Shown: positions 1-6,437 of the stretch, piece by piece
How the letters are laid out: every line of letters starts with the position of its first letter
Position numbering within the stretch: the first letter of the stretch is position 1
NCBI GenBank assembly: GCA_014729705.1
Contig: WJJK01000217.1
Location: 1-10,464, forward strand
Source of the DNA: Candidatus Altarchaeales archaeon
GTDB lineage: Archaea; Altiarchaeota; Altiarchaeia; IMC4; SCGC-AAA252-I15
Length of the DNA stretch: 10,464 bases
Direction: 5' to 3'
Made by a program: the position numbers and the translations under genes
Notes under the pieces: generated by a model
The model's database searches: none
The model's input: the letters and a program-made list of their open reading frames with translations, nothing else
Told to the model about the DNA's origin: nothing

Positions 1-10
1 AAGAAAAAAA

Positions 11-859
11 ATGAAAGCAGTAATACCTGCCGCAGGGCTTGGCACGAGGTTTCTCCCAGCCACCAAAGCTATGCCCAAAGAGATGCTTCCACTGGTTGAT
101 AAACCAGCGATTCAATTTGTGGTTGAGGAGTGCGTTGACTCGGGGATAGACGACATACTCATAATAACGGGCCGAGGCAAAAGATCCATAGAGGATCACT
201 TTGACCACAGCTTCGAGCTTGAACACACACTCGATGAGAAAGGCAAAGAGAATCTTTTAAACCTAGTTGAACGCATATCGGATTTAGTTGACATCCACTA
301 CATCCGCCAGAAAAAAGCATTAGGTTTAGGGCATGCTATACTTCGCGCTAAAAAACACGTGGAAGACGAACCCTTCTGCGTTCTGCTTGGAGACGACATC
401 GTATTCTCCGACACCCCCTGCATCAAACAATGCCTGGGTCGGTTCAACGAAAAAAAGGGTTCAGTCATCGCAGTCGAATCAGTACCGAAACAAATGATCT
501 CCTCATACGGTATCGTGGATGGCAAGGAATTAACGGACGGCTTGTTTGAGGTGGCTGACTTGGTTGAGAAACCCAAACCCCAAAACGCGCCATCCAACCT
601 AGGCATAATAGGCAGATACGTGTTGACGCCCGAAATATTTGACGTCCTATCGGAAACAGGCAAAGGCCACGGCGGGGAGATACAGTTAACTGATGCGATG
701 AAGCAACTAAACAAGAACCAGGATTTCTATGCCTTAAAGTTTAAGGGCGTGCGATACGACCTCGGAAATAAACTGGATTACTTGAGGGCCACGGTAAACT
801 ACGCCCTGATGAGAGAGGATCTAAGAGACGGATTCCGGGATCTTTTGGAGGGTCTTTAG
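11..859 (+). CDS. galU: UTP--glucose-1-phosphate uridylyltransferase (GalU)
   Basis: Cytoplasmic enzyme that makes UDP-glucose from UTP and glucose-1-phosphate. The 282-residue length is normal for bacterial-type GalU and related archaeal enzymes. Visible in order: the nucleotide-binding signature GLGTRFLP at residues 9-16 with PKEMLP at 22-27, QKKALGLGHAIL at 100-111, LLGDD at 125-129 (metal/sugar-phosphate site), LVEKP at 184-188, GGEIQLTDAM at 221-230, and RYDLGNKLDYL at 248-258. These separate GalU from RfbA-type thymidylyltransferases. The ATG follows an A-rich stretch; only 10 bases lie upstream, so its promoter and any co-transcribed upstream gene are out of view. Its stop directly abuts the UDP-xylose synthase gene, so the pair is co-transcribed. 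Identity is secure; sugar specificity is inferred from the family. Confidence 0.95.
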   Translation: MKAVIPAAGLGTRFLPATKAMPKEMLPLVDKPAIQFVVEECVDSGIDDILIITGRGKRSIEDHFDHSFELEHTLDEKGKENLLNLVERISDLVDIHYIRQKKALGLGHAILRAKKHVEDEPFCVLLGDDIVFSDTPCIKQCLGRFNEKKGSVIAVESVPKQMISSYGIVDGKELTDGLFEVADLVEKPKPQNAPSNLGIIGRYVLTPEIFDVLSETGKGHGGEIQLTDAMKQLNKNQDFYALKFKGVRYDLGNKLDYLRATVNYALMREDLRDGFRDLLEGL

Positions 860-1798
860 ATGAGGGTGCTGGTGACCGGGGGCGCAGGGTTCCTGGGAAG
901 CCACCTATGCGAAAGACTTGTTGAAGAAGGTGATGAAATCATATGCATGGATAACCTCATTACCTCGGATTTATCAAACGTATCTTCAGTTAAAGACGAA
1001 GGGAAATTCACCTTCATAAAACACGACGTCTCAGAGAAAATAAAAATTGAAGGCGACCTTGATTTCGTACTGCATTTTGCAAGCCCCGCATCCCCAGTTG
1101 ACTACTTAAACCACCCCATAAAAACCCTTAAAGTCGGCTCCCTTGGCACACACAACACCCTGGGCCTTGCCAAGGCTAAAGACGCTAAATACCTTCTCGC
1201 CTCAACAAGCGAGGTATACGGAGATCCCCTTAAACACCCCCAAAAAGAATCCTATTGGGGTAACGTGAACCCCGTGGGCCCTCGATGCGTATATGATGAA
1301 TCCAAGAGATTCGCTGAAGCCCTCACAATGGCTTACCACAGGAAACACGGCCTTGACACAAGGATTGTGAGGATATTCAACACCTACGGGCCGAGGATGA
1401 GGAAGGGTGATGGGCGGGTGATACCCAACTTCATAAACCAGGCTTTATCCAACCAACAGTTAACGGTATACGGCGACGGATCCCAGACTAGAAGCTTCAA
1501 CTACGTAGACGATGAGGTGGAGGGCTTCCTATCTTTGATGAAGACAGATTACCCCTTGCCCCTGAACATCGGGAACCCGGTTGAGAAAACAATACTTGAG
1601 TTGGCTGAAATCATAATAGAGTTGACCGACTCCGAATCAAAGATTGGATACGAAAAGCTGCCTGAAGACGATCCTAAAACCCGCTGCCCCGACATATCCC
1701 TTGCCGAAGAAACACTTGGTTGGAGGCCTAAAACGGATCTTAGAGAAGGTCTTGTTAAGACAATCGACTACTTCAAGGGCCGACTAGATTCAAAATAA
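860..1798 (+). CDS. UDP-glucuronate decarboxylase (UDP-xylose synthase)
   Basis: Extended short-chain dehydrogenase of 312 residues that converts UDP-glucuronate to UDP-xylose with enzyme-bound NAD. The N-terminal Rossmann motif TGGAGFLG covers residues 6-13. The signature segments of the UXS subfamily are ASPASPVDYLNHP at 74-86 (substrate loop), STSEVYGDP at 115-123 with the catalytic Glu118, and GNVNPVGPRCVYDESKR at 134-150 with the Tyr145/Lys149 pair. Arg275 in KTRCPDI corresponds to the arginine used in decarboxylation. GNVNPxGPR and ASPASP are UXS-like rather than GalE-like, so a plain 4-epimerase is unlikely. The ATG directly follows the galU stop, with GGAGGG (847-852) as ribosome site. 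No UDP-glucose dehydrogenase is in view to supply its substrate. The 3' end overlaps the convergent UbiA gene by 26 bases. Confidence 0.9.
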   Translation: MRVLVTGGAGFLGSHLCERLVEEGDEIICMDNLITSDLSNVSSVKDEGKFTFIKHDVSEKIKIEGDLDFVLHFASPASPVDYLNHPIKTLKVGSLGTHNTLGLAKAKDAKYLLASTSEVYGDPLKHPQKESYWGNVNPVGPRCVYDESKRFAEALTMAYHRKHGLDTRIVRIFNTYGPRMRKGDGRVIPNFINQALSNQQLTVYGDGSQTRSFNYVDDEVEGFLSLMKTDYPLPLNIGNPVEKTILELAEIIIELTDSESKIGYEKLPEDDPKTRCPDISLAEETLGWRPKTDLREGLVKTIDYFKGRLDSK

Positions 1799-2633
1799 TA
1801 AAGCTCACGGATATCCATAAAAAAAGCGAGGCAAGAATTTGGGGGTCCGTGAAAACTAGGTGGGTTTTACGAGCGAGCACATGATTCTCCCGTGAGAGGT
1901 ATAGATACCTGAATACGATGAACGTGGCAAAGGGTATAGTCAACATCATCGCCCCGCCTTCATGGACTTCGATTGTGTAGAGGCTGTAGTTTACTAACAG
2001 GATCGCGGCACACAAAAACATCAACCGATCAAGAAGATCCCTGGAGTATACTTCGTAAACCGCCTTATGTTGGATTGCGTTGCCACCTAGAAGACTTAAT
2101 TCAACTCTTCTTTTGCTTAAAGCCAGAACCAGTGCCAGGAAAAAAACGGTGGAGATAAGCCAGGCGGAGGCGGGCACGGAAATCAAAAAAGCCCCTGAAA
2201 CAGCCCGTAAAAGAAAATTAAAGGCTATTACGTGTATGTCTATGAACGCGATTCTTTTAAGCCAGACACTGTATAGGGTGCTTGAAATAAATAAGGCTAA
2301 CACGAAAAACAAGAAAACGGGGGACAGATAATAAGCTATAAACACGGATGATGCGAAAAGAACAAGAGATGTTGCATAGGCTTCAAAAACCGTCACCTTG
2401 CCTGAGGCTATGGGCCTGTTTTTTTTCTCAGGATGAAGTCGATCCCCCTCAACATCCTTTATGTCGTTTAGTATGTAGTATGACGAGGATACCAGGCAAA
2501 GGGAGACGAAGCCAAGAATTGTTTCAAACAAGTAGTCAAGGTTCAGCAGGTTGTTTGTGAAAAAAAGCGCAAGGAAGACCACCAGATTCTTGTACCACTG
2601 TTGCACCCTCAAAAGATCCGCGTATTTACGCAT
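1773..2633 (-). CDS. UbiA-family membrane transferase, decaprenyl-phosphate phosphoribosyltransferase-like
   Basis: Integral membrane enzyme of about 286 residues with around eight to nine hydrophobic helices. The first Asp-rich motif is NDIKDVEGDRLHPEKKNRP, about residues 56-74 from this ATG (ND-x2-D-x3-D). The adjoining HPEKKNRPIASG and the early WYKN are typical of the branch with actinobacterial decaprenyl-phosphoryl-5-phosphoribose synthase. So are the later YSVWLKR, LLRAVSGAF and LSKRRVEL. Such enzymes move phosphoribose from PRPP to a polyprenyl phosphate at the membrane, giving a lipid-linked pentose donor. Assignment to that branch is by motif resemblance; substrates are inferred, and another prenyl-transfer role is possible. 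A GTG two codons upstream (2639) is an alternative start. I prefer ATG 2633: there is no ribosome site, and TTATAA lies about 26 bases upstream, which fits a leaderless message. It is divergent from transketolase and overlaps the UXS gene tail. Confidence 0.8.
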   Translation of the reverse strand: MRKYADLLRVQQWYKNLVVFLALFFTNNLLNLDYLFETILGFVSLCLVSSSYYILNDIKDVEGDRLHPEKKNRPIASGKVTVFEAYATSLVLFASSVFIAYYLSPVFLFFVLALFISSTLYSVWLKRIAFIDIHVIAFNFLLRAVSGAFLISVPASAWLISTVFFLALVLALSKRRVELSLLGGNAIQHKAVYEVYSRDLLDRLMFLCAAILLVNYSLYTIEVHEGGAMMLTIPFATFIVFRYLYLSRENHVLARKTHLVFTDPQILASLFLWISVSFIILNLVGP

Positions 2634-2639
2634 AAGCAC

Positions 2640-2693
2640 ATATTAGTTTTTAATCTTATAATCTAATCTCTATGCTCAAAGGGAGTGGTGTAG
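2640..2693. promoter_or_regulatory. Divergent promoter region, UbiA-like gene / transketolase
   Basis: Only 54 to 60 bases separate the two divergent starts, and the stretch is AT-rich. The palindromic TTATAA at 2656-2661 sits about 26 bases from the UbiA ATG on the minus strand, the archaeal TATA-to-start distance for a leaderless gene. For the plus strand, TTTTTAAT (2647-2654) or the same TTATAA could serve as TATA box. The 2647-2654 choice leaves room for a short leader that contains GGGAG (2681-2685) before the TTG start. Box assignments are by eye. Confidence 0.45.
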
Positions 2694-3521
2694 TTGACTG
2701 ATAAAGATAAAGTTGATATTAACCTGCTTAAATCCAAGGCCCAAAGCGTCAGAAGAACCATATTAAATATGACTTCCACCGCCAAGTCAGGCCACCCCGG
2801 TGGTTCCCTCTCCGTCATAGACCTGCTGGTATCCCTCTACTTCTATGAGCTTCACCACGACCCACAGGACCCAGAATCCGGTGAACGGGATCGCCTAGTA
2901 CTATGTAAAGGCCACGCCGCCCCCGCATTATATGGGGTGTTGGCTGAGTCGGGTTACTTCCCCCGGGAGGAGTTAAATAAGCTTAGGAAAATAAACAGCA
3001 TGCTTGAAGGGCACCCCTGCCGTAAATCGATTCCAGGCATCGACGCCTCAACCGGCAGCCTGGGTCAGGGTCTTTCAATCTCCTGCGGCATGGCTGCATC
3101 AGCTAAACTAGCAGGCCAGAAACACCGCGTTTACGCTATACTGGGGGACGGGGAAATCCAGGAAGGCCAGGTTTGGGAGGCGGCAATGGCGGCATCCCAC
3201 TATAAACTCGACAACCTATGCGCGGTTCTAGATAGAAACTGCCTGCAAATAGACGGAGGCACAGAAGAGGTTATGTCGATCGAGCCGGTTGTGGATAAAT
3301 GGCTTTCCTTCGGATGGAATGTCTTAACCTGCAACGGACACAGCTTCGAAGAGATCACGGAAGCCTTTGACAGGGTCCGCAACCATCAGAACCGGCCGAC
3401 AATAATCATAGCCAAAACAACCAAGGGCAAGGGAATCTCTTTTATGGAGGGAGTTAAGGAATACCACGGCAGACCCTTGAACCCCGATGAATTGACTTGT
3501 GCACTGGAGGAACTTGCGTAA
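2694..3521 (+). CDS. Transketolase, N-terminal subunit
   Basis: The 275-residue protein is the thiamine-diphosphate-binding half of a split transketolase, which moves two-carbon units between ketose and aldose phosphates. In archaea lacking the oxidative pentose phosphate branch it makes pentose phosphates and erythrose-4-phosphate from glycolytic intermediates. Motifs seen: SGHPGG at residues 32-37, KGHAAPALY at 72-80, GSLGQGLS at 121-128, and the ThDP/Mg motif from GDGEIQEGQ (151-159) to Asn182. KTTKGKG (241-247) ends the domain. The start is TTG: GGGAG/GGTG (2681-2690) sits just upstream, and the nearby ATG at 2672 is in another frame that stops at 2701. The stop is directly followed by the ATG of the C-terminal subunit, so the two halves are co-translated and must assemble into one active enzyme. 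Confidence 0.95.
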   Translation: MTDKDKVDINLLKSKAQSVRRTILNMTSTAKSGHPGGSLSVIDLLVSLYFYELHHDPQDPESGERDRLVLCKGHAAPALYGVLAESGYFPREELNKLRKINSMLEGHPCRKSIPGIDASTGSLGQGLSISCGMAASAKLAGQKHRVYAILGDGEIQEGQVWEAAMAASHYKLDNLCAVLDRNCLQIDGGTEEVMSIEPVVDKWLSFGWNVLTCNGHSFEEITEAFDRVRNHQNRPTIIIAKTTKGKGISFMEGVKEYHGRPLNPDELTCALEELA

Positions 3522-4472
3522 ATGGATTTTAACTTAGATGAAAAGAAACACACGAGAGCCGCCTACGGAGAAACCCTTCTGCGTTTAGGGGAGGTTAAAC
3601 CCAACATGGTTGTGTTGGATGCGGACTTATCCTCCTCAACCAAGACCTCAATGTTCGCAGACAAATACTCTAACCGATTCTTTAACGTAGGTTGTGCAGA
3701 GCAAAACCTGATGGGCATGGCAGCGGGATTCGCCCTTGAAGGCAGGACTGTTTTCGCAAGCTGTTTTGCCATGTTCGGCGTAGGCCGCGCCTGGGAGCAG
3801 ATACGAAACAGCATAGCCTACGACGCCCTAAACGTCAAGATAGTTTTATCCCATGCGGGTTTAACGGTAGGCCAAGACGGGTCAAGCCACCAAATAATCG
3901 AAGACCTGTCTCTTATGCGTGTCATACCCAATATGCGGGTTATGGTGCCTGCTGACTATGTTGAGACCGAGAAAATGATTGAATACGTTGCAGACGTGCC
4001 GGGACCCGCATACATCCGTTTATCGCGCGAGAAAACCCCGAGCATATACAGTGACTACGACCCTGACTTCGCCAAACCCCAGACATTGATTGACGGATCA
4101 GATGTCACACTCTTCTCCTGCGGCTTGATGGTTGCAGAAGCCTTAAAGGCGCATGAAAAACTCAGCCAACAAGAAATATCCGCTGAAGTAGTCAACGTCC
4201 ACACCCTAAAGCCGCTGCCCGGCGACGACATAGTCGATTCGGTTAAGAAAACCGGGGCGGCGGTAACCTGCGAGGAACACAGCATCCATGGAGGCTTAGG
4301 GGGTGCAATCTCCGAAATCCTCTGCGAGAATTATCCCACGCCACTTAAGAAAATAGGGGTGGGAGACGTATTCGGCAGATCAGGCAGCGCCCAGGATCTT
4401 ATGGCAGCCTACAACCTCACCTCAGACGACATAGTGGAGGCCGCGAAGAAAGCTGTCAACCAAAAACACTAA
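3522..4472 (+). CDS. Transketolase, C-terminal subunit
   Basis: The 316-residue partner carries the pyrimidine-binding and C-terminal domains of transketolase. GCAEQN at residues 57-62 holds Glu60, the expected residue that activates the ThDP aminopyrimidine. GQDGSSHQ at 117-124 and the following MRVIPNMRVMVPAD segment match the transketolase/DXS pyrimidine domain. EEHSIHGGLGGAI (251-263) and VFGRSGSAQDL (283-293) belong to the C-terminal domain. It is much shorter than DXS and paired with an N-terminal subunit gene, so split transketolase is the right reading. The ATG abuts the preceding TAA, with GGAGG (3506-3510) about 11 bases upstream inside the first subunit gene, favouring coupled translation. 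Besides pentose supply, the enzyme's erythrose-4-phosphate may feed aromatic synthesis in some archaea; which use dominates cannot be told here. Confidence 0.95.
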   Translation: MDFNLDEKKHTRAAYGETLLRLGEVKPNMVVLDADLSSSTKTSMFADKYSNRFFNVGCAEQNLMGMAAGFALEGRTVFASCFAMFGVGRAWEQIRNSIAYDALNVKIVLSHAGLTVGQDGSSHQIIEDLSLMRVIPNMRVMVPADYVETEKMIEYVADVPGPAYIRLSREKTPSIYSDYDPDFAKPQTLIDGSDVTLFSCGLMVAEALKAHEKLSQQEISAEVVNVHTLKPLPGDDIVDSVKKTGAAVTCEEHSIHGGLGGAISEILCENYPTPLKKIGVGDVFGRSGSAQDLMAAYNLTSDDIVEAAKKAVNQKH

Positions 4473-4487
4473 GTTAAATACTTATTG

Positions 4488-4589
4488 TCACATATTATTA
4501 ACACAGGAACATTCAATCAAGGGTTTGGCATCCTCTACCAGCCCCAGTAGTTCCCCCAAGTCAGATCCATCAAGACGATCACTCAACAA
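4488..4589 (-). CDS. Possible small protein of about 33 residues, unknown function
   Basis: A minus-strand frame from tandem TTG codons (4589, 4586) to a TGA at 4488 encodes an acidic, leucine-rich peptide: LSDRLDGSDLGELLGLVED, then a C-terminal part with ECSCVNN. The composition looks like protein, with a plausible amphipathic helix and a Cys-x-Cys pair. The frame stays open up to an ATG at 4670 next to the hisC stop, but that upstream half is low in protein character and contains the T-runs. There is no ribosome site by the TTG codons. A start at ATG 4611 would be in frame only if the T7 run at 4588-4594 were one base shorter. It may be a leaderless small gene, a remnant, or chance. Confidence 0.25.
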   Translation of the reverse strand: MLSDRLDGSDLGELLGLVEDAKPLIECSCVNNM

Positions 4590-4658
4590 AAAAATAAGGG
4601 GTAAAAAACATTTGGTTGGGAGTCGATGACGGGTGGGTCTGGCTCTAGGAATAAAAAA
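4588..4658 (-). terminator. Cluster of T-runs downstream of hisC
   Basis: On the minus strand, runs of T6 (4658-4653), T6 (4608-4603) and T7 (4594-4588) follow the hisC stop within about 85 bases. Archaeal RNA polymerase ends transcription at such U-rich stretches without needing a hairpin, and none is obvious here. If the small ORF at 4488-4589 is real, it lies beyond these runs and would need its own promoter. Confidence 0.5.
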
Positions 4659-4670
4659 GAAAGACTTCAT

Positions 4671-5708
4671 TTACGTCTTCTTCAACGCTTCAATGAATTT
4701 CTGGTTTTGTTTCCTTGTTCCAACAGTCACCCGCAGGTATTGTCCCCTGAATCCCTTGAATTCCCCGAAACACCTAACTATCACGCCTTCTTCAAACAGT
4801 CTCTGATACACGTCCCCCGCCTTCTTGGGCGAGACGTCAAACAATATGAAGTTAGCCCAGCTTTCCGTAGGCCGGTATTTCTTTGCGATCTCCATAAAGA
4901 GGGTTTGTCTTTGTTTTTTGATTTCCGAAACACTCTGCCTCATATACTCTATGTCGTCTAATGCGGCTAGGGCCGCCTCCTGAGCGAGTACATTGACGTT
5001 GAATGGGGGTTTCACCTTCTTCAAAGCATCCGCTATCTCGGGGGATGAAATGCTGTATCCCAGCCGCAAGCCCGCTAACCCGAAGGATTTGGCGAAGGTC
5101 CTAAGGACGATAAGATTATCATATGATGCGAGCAGTTCAACGGAATCCTGATTCATGAACTCCGCATAAGCCTCATCAACCACGGTCGGCTTACCTTCAT
5201 TTAAAACCCTGATTAGATCTTTTCTCTTTATTTTGGTGCCTGTGGGGTTGTTGGGGTTGCAGAGGAAGAATAAATTAGCCTCCTTTTTTTTCTCAAGATA
5301 AGCCTCCACGTTAAATGAAAACCCCGCATCAAGAGGGGCTTCAACGTATTCTTGTCCAAGTATCTGCGAGACTAAGCGGTATTCCGCGAAACTTGGGTGC
5401 TGCCCTAAAACCGGCCCCCTGAAAGCCGTGATGAGAAGCGTTATCAATTCATCGGATCCATTGCCTAAAACAATGTTTTTCGCATCAACACCGGTGTATT
5501 GAGCTATCTTACGTTGAACCACCGCGTCTTTATAGGGGTATACGTGGATCCTGGATGCCGCCTCCCGCACTCTCTCAACCACTTTAGGGCTTGCGCCGTA
5601 CCCGTTTTCGTTGCTTGCGAGCTTCAGCTTACCTTCAACCATTTCGCCCGGAACATAAGGCTTCAAACCCTTAACCCAGGGTTTCAGGGATTCCTCTAAT
5701 TCAAACAT
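4671..5708 (-). CDS. hisC: Histidinol-phosphate aminotransferase (HisC)
   Basis: Cytosolic PLP-dependent fold-type I aminotransferase that converts imidazole-acetol phosphate to histidinol phosphate in histidine synthesis. In archaea HisC-like enzymes may also act on aromatic amino acids. From ATG 5708 it has 345 residues, near the usual length. Motifs: LASNENGYG (30-38), GNGSDEL (82-88), CNPNNPTG (150-157), VDEAYAEF (177-184, with the PLP-ring Asp178), RTFAKSFGLAGLRLGY (203-218) with Schiff-base Lys207, and LRVTVGT (325-331) with the carboxylate-binding Arg. A start at 5747 would add 13 residues and run into the divergent gene. ATG 5708 is preferred because MFELEESLKPWV resembles normal HisC N-termini and a TATATTA-like box (about 5726-5733) lies some 22 bases upstream. 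No other his gene is in view, so it stands apart from a his operon. Confidence 0.92.
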   Translation of the reverse strand: MFELEESLKPWVKGLKPYVPGEMVEGKLKLASNENGYGASPKVVERVREAASRIHVYPYKDAVVQRKIAQYTGVDAKNIVLGNGSDELITLLITAFRGPVLGQHPSFAEYRLVSQILGQEYVEAPLDAGFSFNVEAYLEKKKEANLFFLCNPNNPTGTKIKRKDLIRVLNEGKPTVVDEAYAEFMNQDSVELLASYDNLIVLRTFAKSFGLAGLRLGYSISSPEIADALKKVKPPFNVNVLAQEAALAALDDIEYMRQSVSEIKKQRQTLFMEIAKKYRPTESWANFILFDVSPKKAGDVYQRLFEEGVIVRCFGEFKGFRGQYLRVTVGTRKQNQKFIEALKKT

Positions 5709-5735
5709 TTTTACGTTGCTTCTAATATATGGGTG
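5707..5735. promoter_or_regulatory. Interleaved divergent promoters, hisC / nucleotidyltransferase
   Basis: Just 27 bases separate the two ATGs (5708 minus, 5736 plus). On the plus strand ATTTTTA (5707-5713) lies about 26 bases before ATG 5736. On the minus strand the AT-rich TAATATAT (5723-5730) lies about 20 bases before ATG 5708. Neither gene has a properly spaced ribosome site; the GGTGA at 5732-5736 touches the ATG. Both therefore look leaderless, with each TATA box next to or inside the other gene's start. Assignment is by inspection only. Confidence 0.45.
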
Positions 5736-6434
5736 ATGAGCATACATAAAGCCTTTATCCTGGCAGGCGGAAAAGGCACGCGATGCCGCCCCCTAACCTA
5801 TGAGACCCCTAAGGCTTTAATCCCCGTCCACGGCAAGCCTATAATACAGCATCAAATAGAGCTTCTAAGAGACTATGGCGTGGAAGAGATAATCCTGTCA
5901 ATCGGCTATCTAGGGGATCAACTCCTGCGGGAATTCAAAGACGGATCAGAACACTCAGTCAAGATAAGCTACGTCCAGGAGGATATGCCCTTGGGGACAG
6001 CCGGCCCGCTACACCTTGCTAAAGACCGTTTAACCGAGTCGTTCTACATGCTTAATTCAGACGTATTAACTGACATAAACCTAGGCGAGTTCTCCGATTT
6101 CCACAGGAAACTTGGGGTGTCCGCGTCCATTGCCTTGACGCCTGTGGATGATCCGTCAAGCTATGGAGTGGTGTCGCTTGAAGGCGACAAGGTTTTGGAG
6201 TTCTCAGAGAAACACGAAACCCAAAAGAAGTCGAATCTCATAAACGCAGGCATATACATTATTGAGCCTAACGTAATAGGCAGGGTGCCTGAGGGCAAGG
6301 CGATGATGGAGCGGGATGTTTTCCCTAAACTAGCCTCCGAAAAAAAACTTGCCGGCTACCGCGGGGACTTTAGGTGGTATGATTCCGGAACCCTCGAAAA
6401 ATACGAGAGGGCTGAAGAAAAGTGGGGTAAATAA
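5736..6434 (+). CDS. Sugar-1-phosphate nucleotidyltransferase (GDP-mannose pyrophosphorylase-like)
   Basis: Catalytic-domain-only NDP-sugar pyrophosphorylase of 232 residues. It joins a hexose-1-phosphate to an NTP and releases pyrophosphate. Motifs: FILAGGKGTR at residues 7-16 with TPKALIPV at 24-31, ISYVQEDMPLGTAGP (77-91), LNSDVL (106-111, with a likely metal-binding Asp109), NAGIYIIEP (170-178), and WYDSGTLEKY (214-223). It lacks the C-terminal left-handed beta-helix of longer archaeal pyrophosphorylases, as in RmlA/HddC-sized members. Cys17 stands where GTRLRPLT is usual. Substrate cannot be read from sequence; the mutase gene 3 nt downstream makes mannose-1-phosphate to GDP-mannose plausible, with glucose-1-phosphate or a heptose as alternatives. 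ATG 5736 is chosen over the adjoining GTG 5733 because it gives the better leaderless spacing. Confidence 0.88.
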   Translation: MSIHKAFILAGGKGTRCRPLTYETPKALIPVHGKPIIQHQIELLRDYGVEEIILSIGYLGDQLLREFKDGSEHSVKISYVQEDMPLGTAGPLHLAKDRLTESFYMLNSDVLTDINLGEFSDFHRKLGVSASIALTPVDDPSSYGVVSLEGDKVLEFSEKHETQKKSNLINAGIYIIEPNVIGRVPEGKAMMERDVFPKLASEKKLAGYRGDFRWYDSGTLEKYERAEEKWGK

Positions 6435-6437
6435 AAT

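Larger units (their letters stand above)
4473..4670. other. Convergent intergenic region between transketolase and hisC
   Basis: This 198-base stretch has no clear gene. The half next to hisC has three A-runs on the plus strand (4588-4594, 4603-4608, 4653-4658) that read as T-runs on the minus strand and probably end hisC transcription. The half next to transketolase holds a minus-strand open frame that reads like protein (4488-4589, listed separately) and a weak CTAC/GTAG hairpin (4535-4550). No tRNA or CRISPR-like structure was seen. No strong T-run ends transketolase on the plus strand. Confidence 0.5.

Noticed and set aside
298..714. 138-codon minus-strand frame inside galU
   Set aside because: Antisense shadow of a gene with full GalU motifs; no ribosome site and composition unlike protein.
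1973..2560. Three plus-strand frames opposite the UbiA-like gene
   Set aside because: The opposite strand has a complete membrane enzyme with its Asp-rich motif; these frames have no recognisable content and overlap each other.
4626..4961. 111-codon plus-strand frame across the hisC 3' end
   Set aside because: Shadow of hisC coding sequence on the other strand; no independent support.
5709..5747. Longer hisC start at 5747 adding 13 residues
   Set aside because: It would overlap the start of the divergent nucleotidyltransferase, and the added MYAHHPYIRSNVK does not look like a HisC N-terminus.
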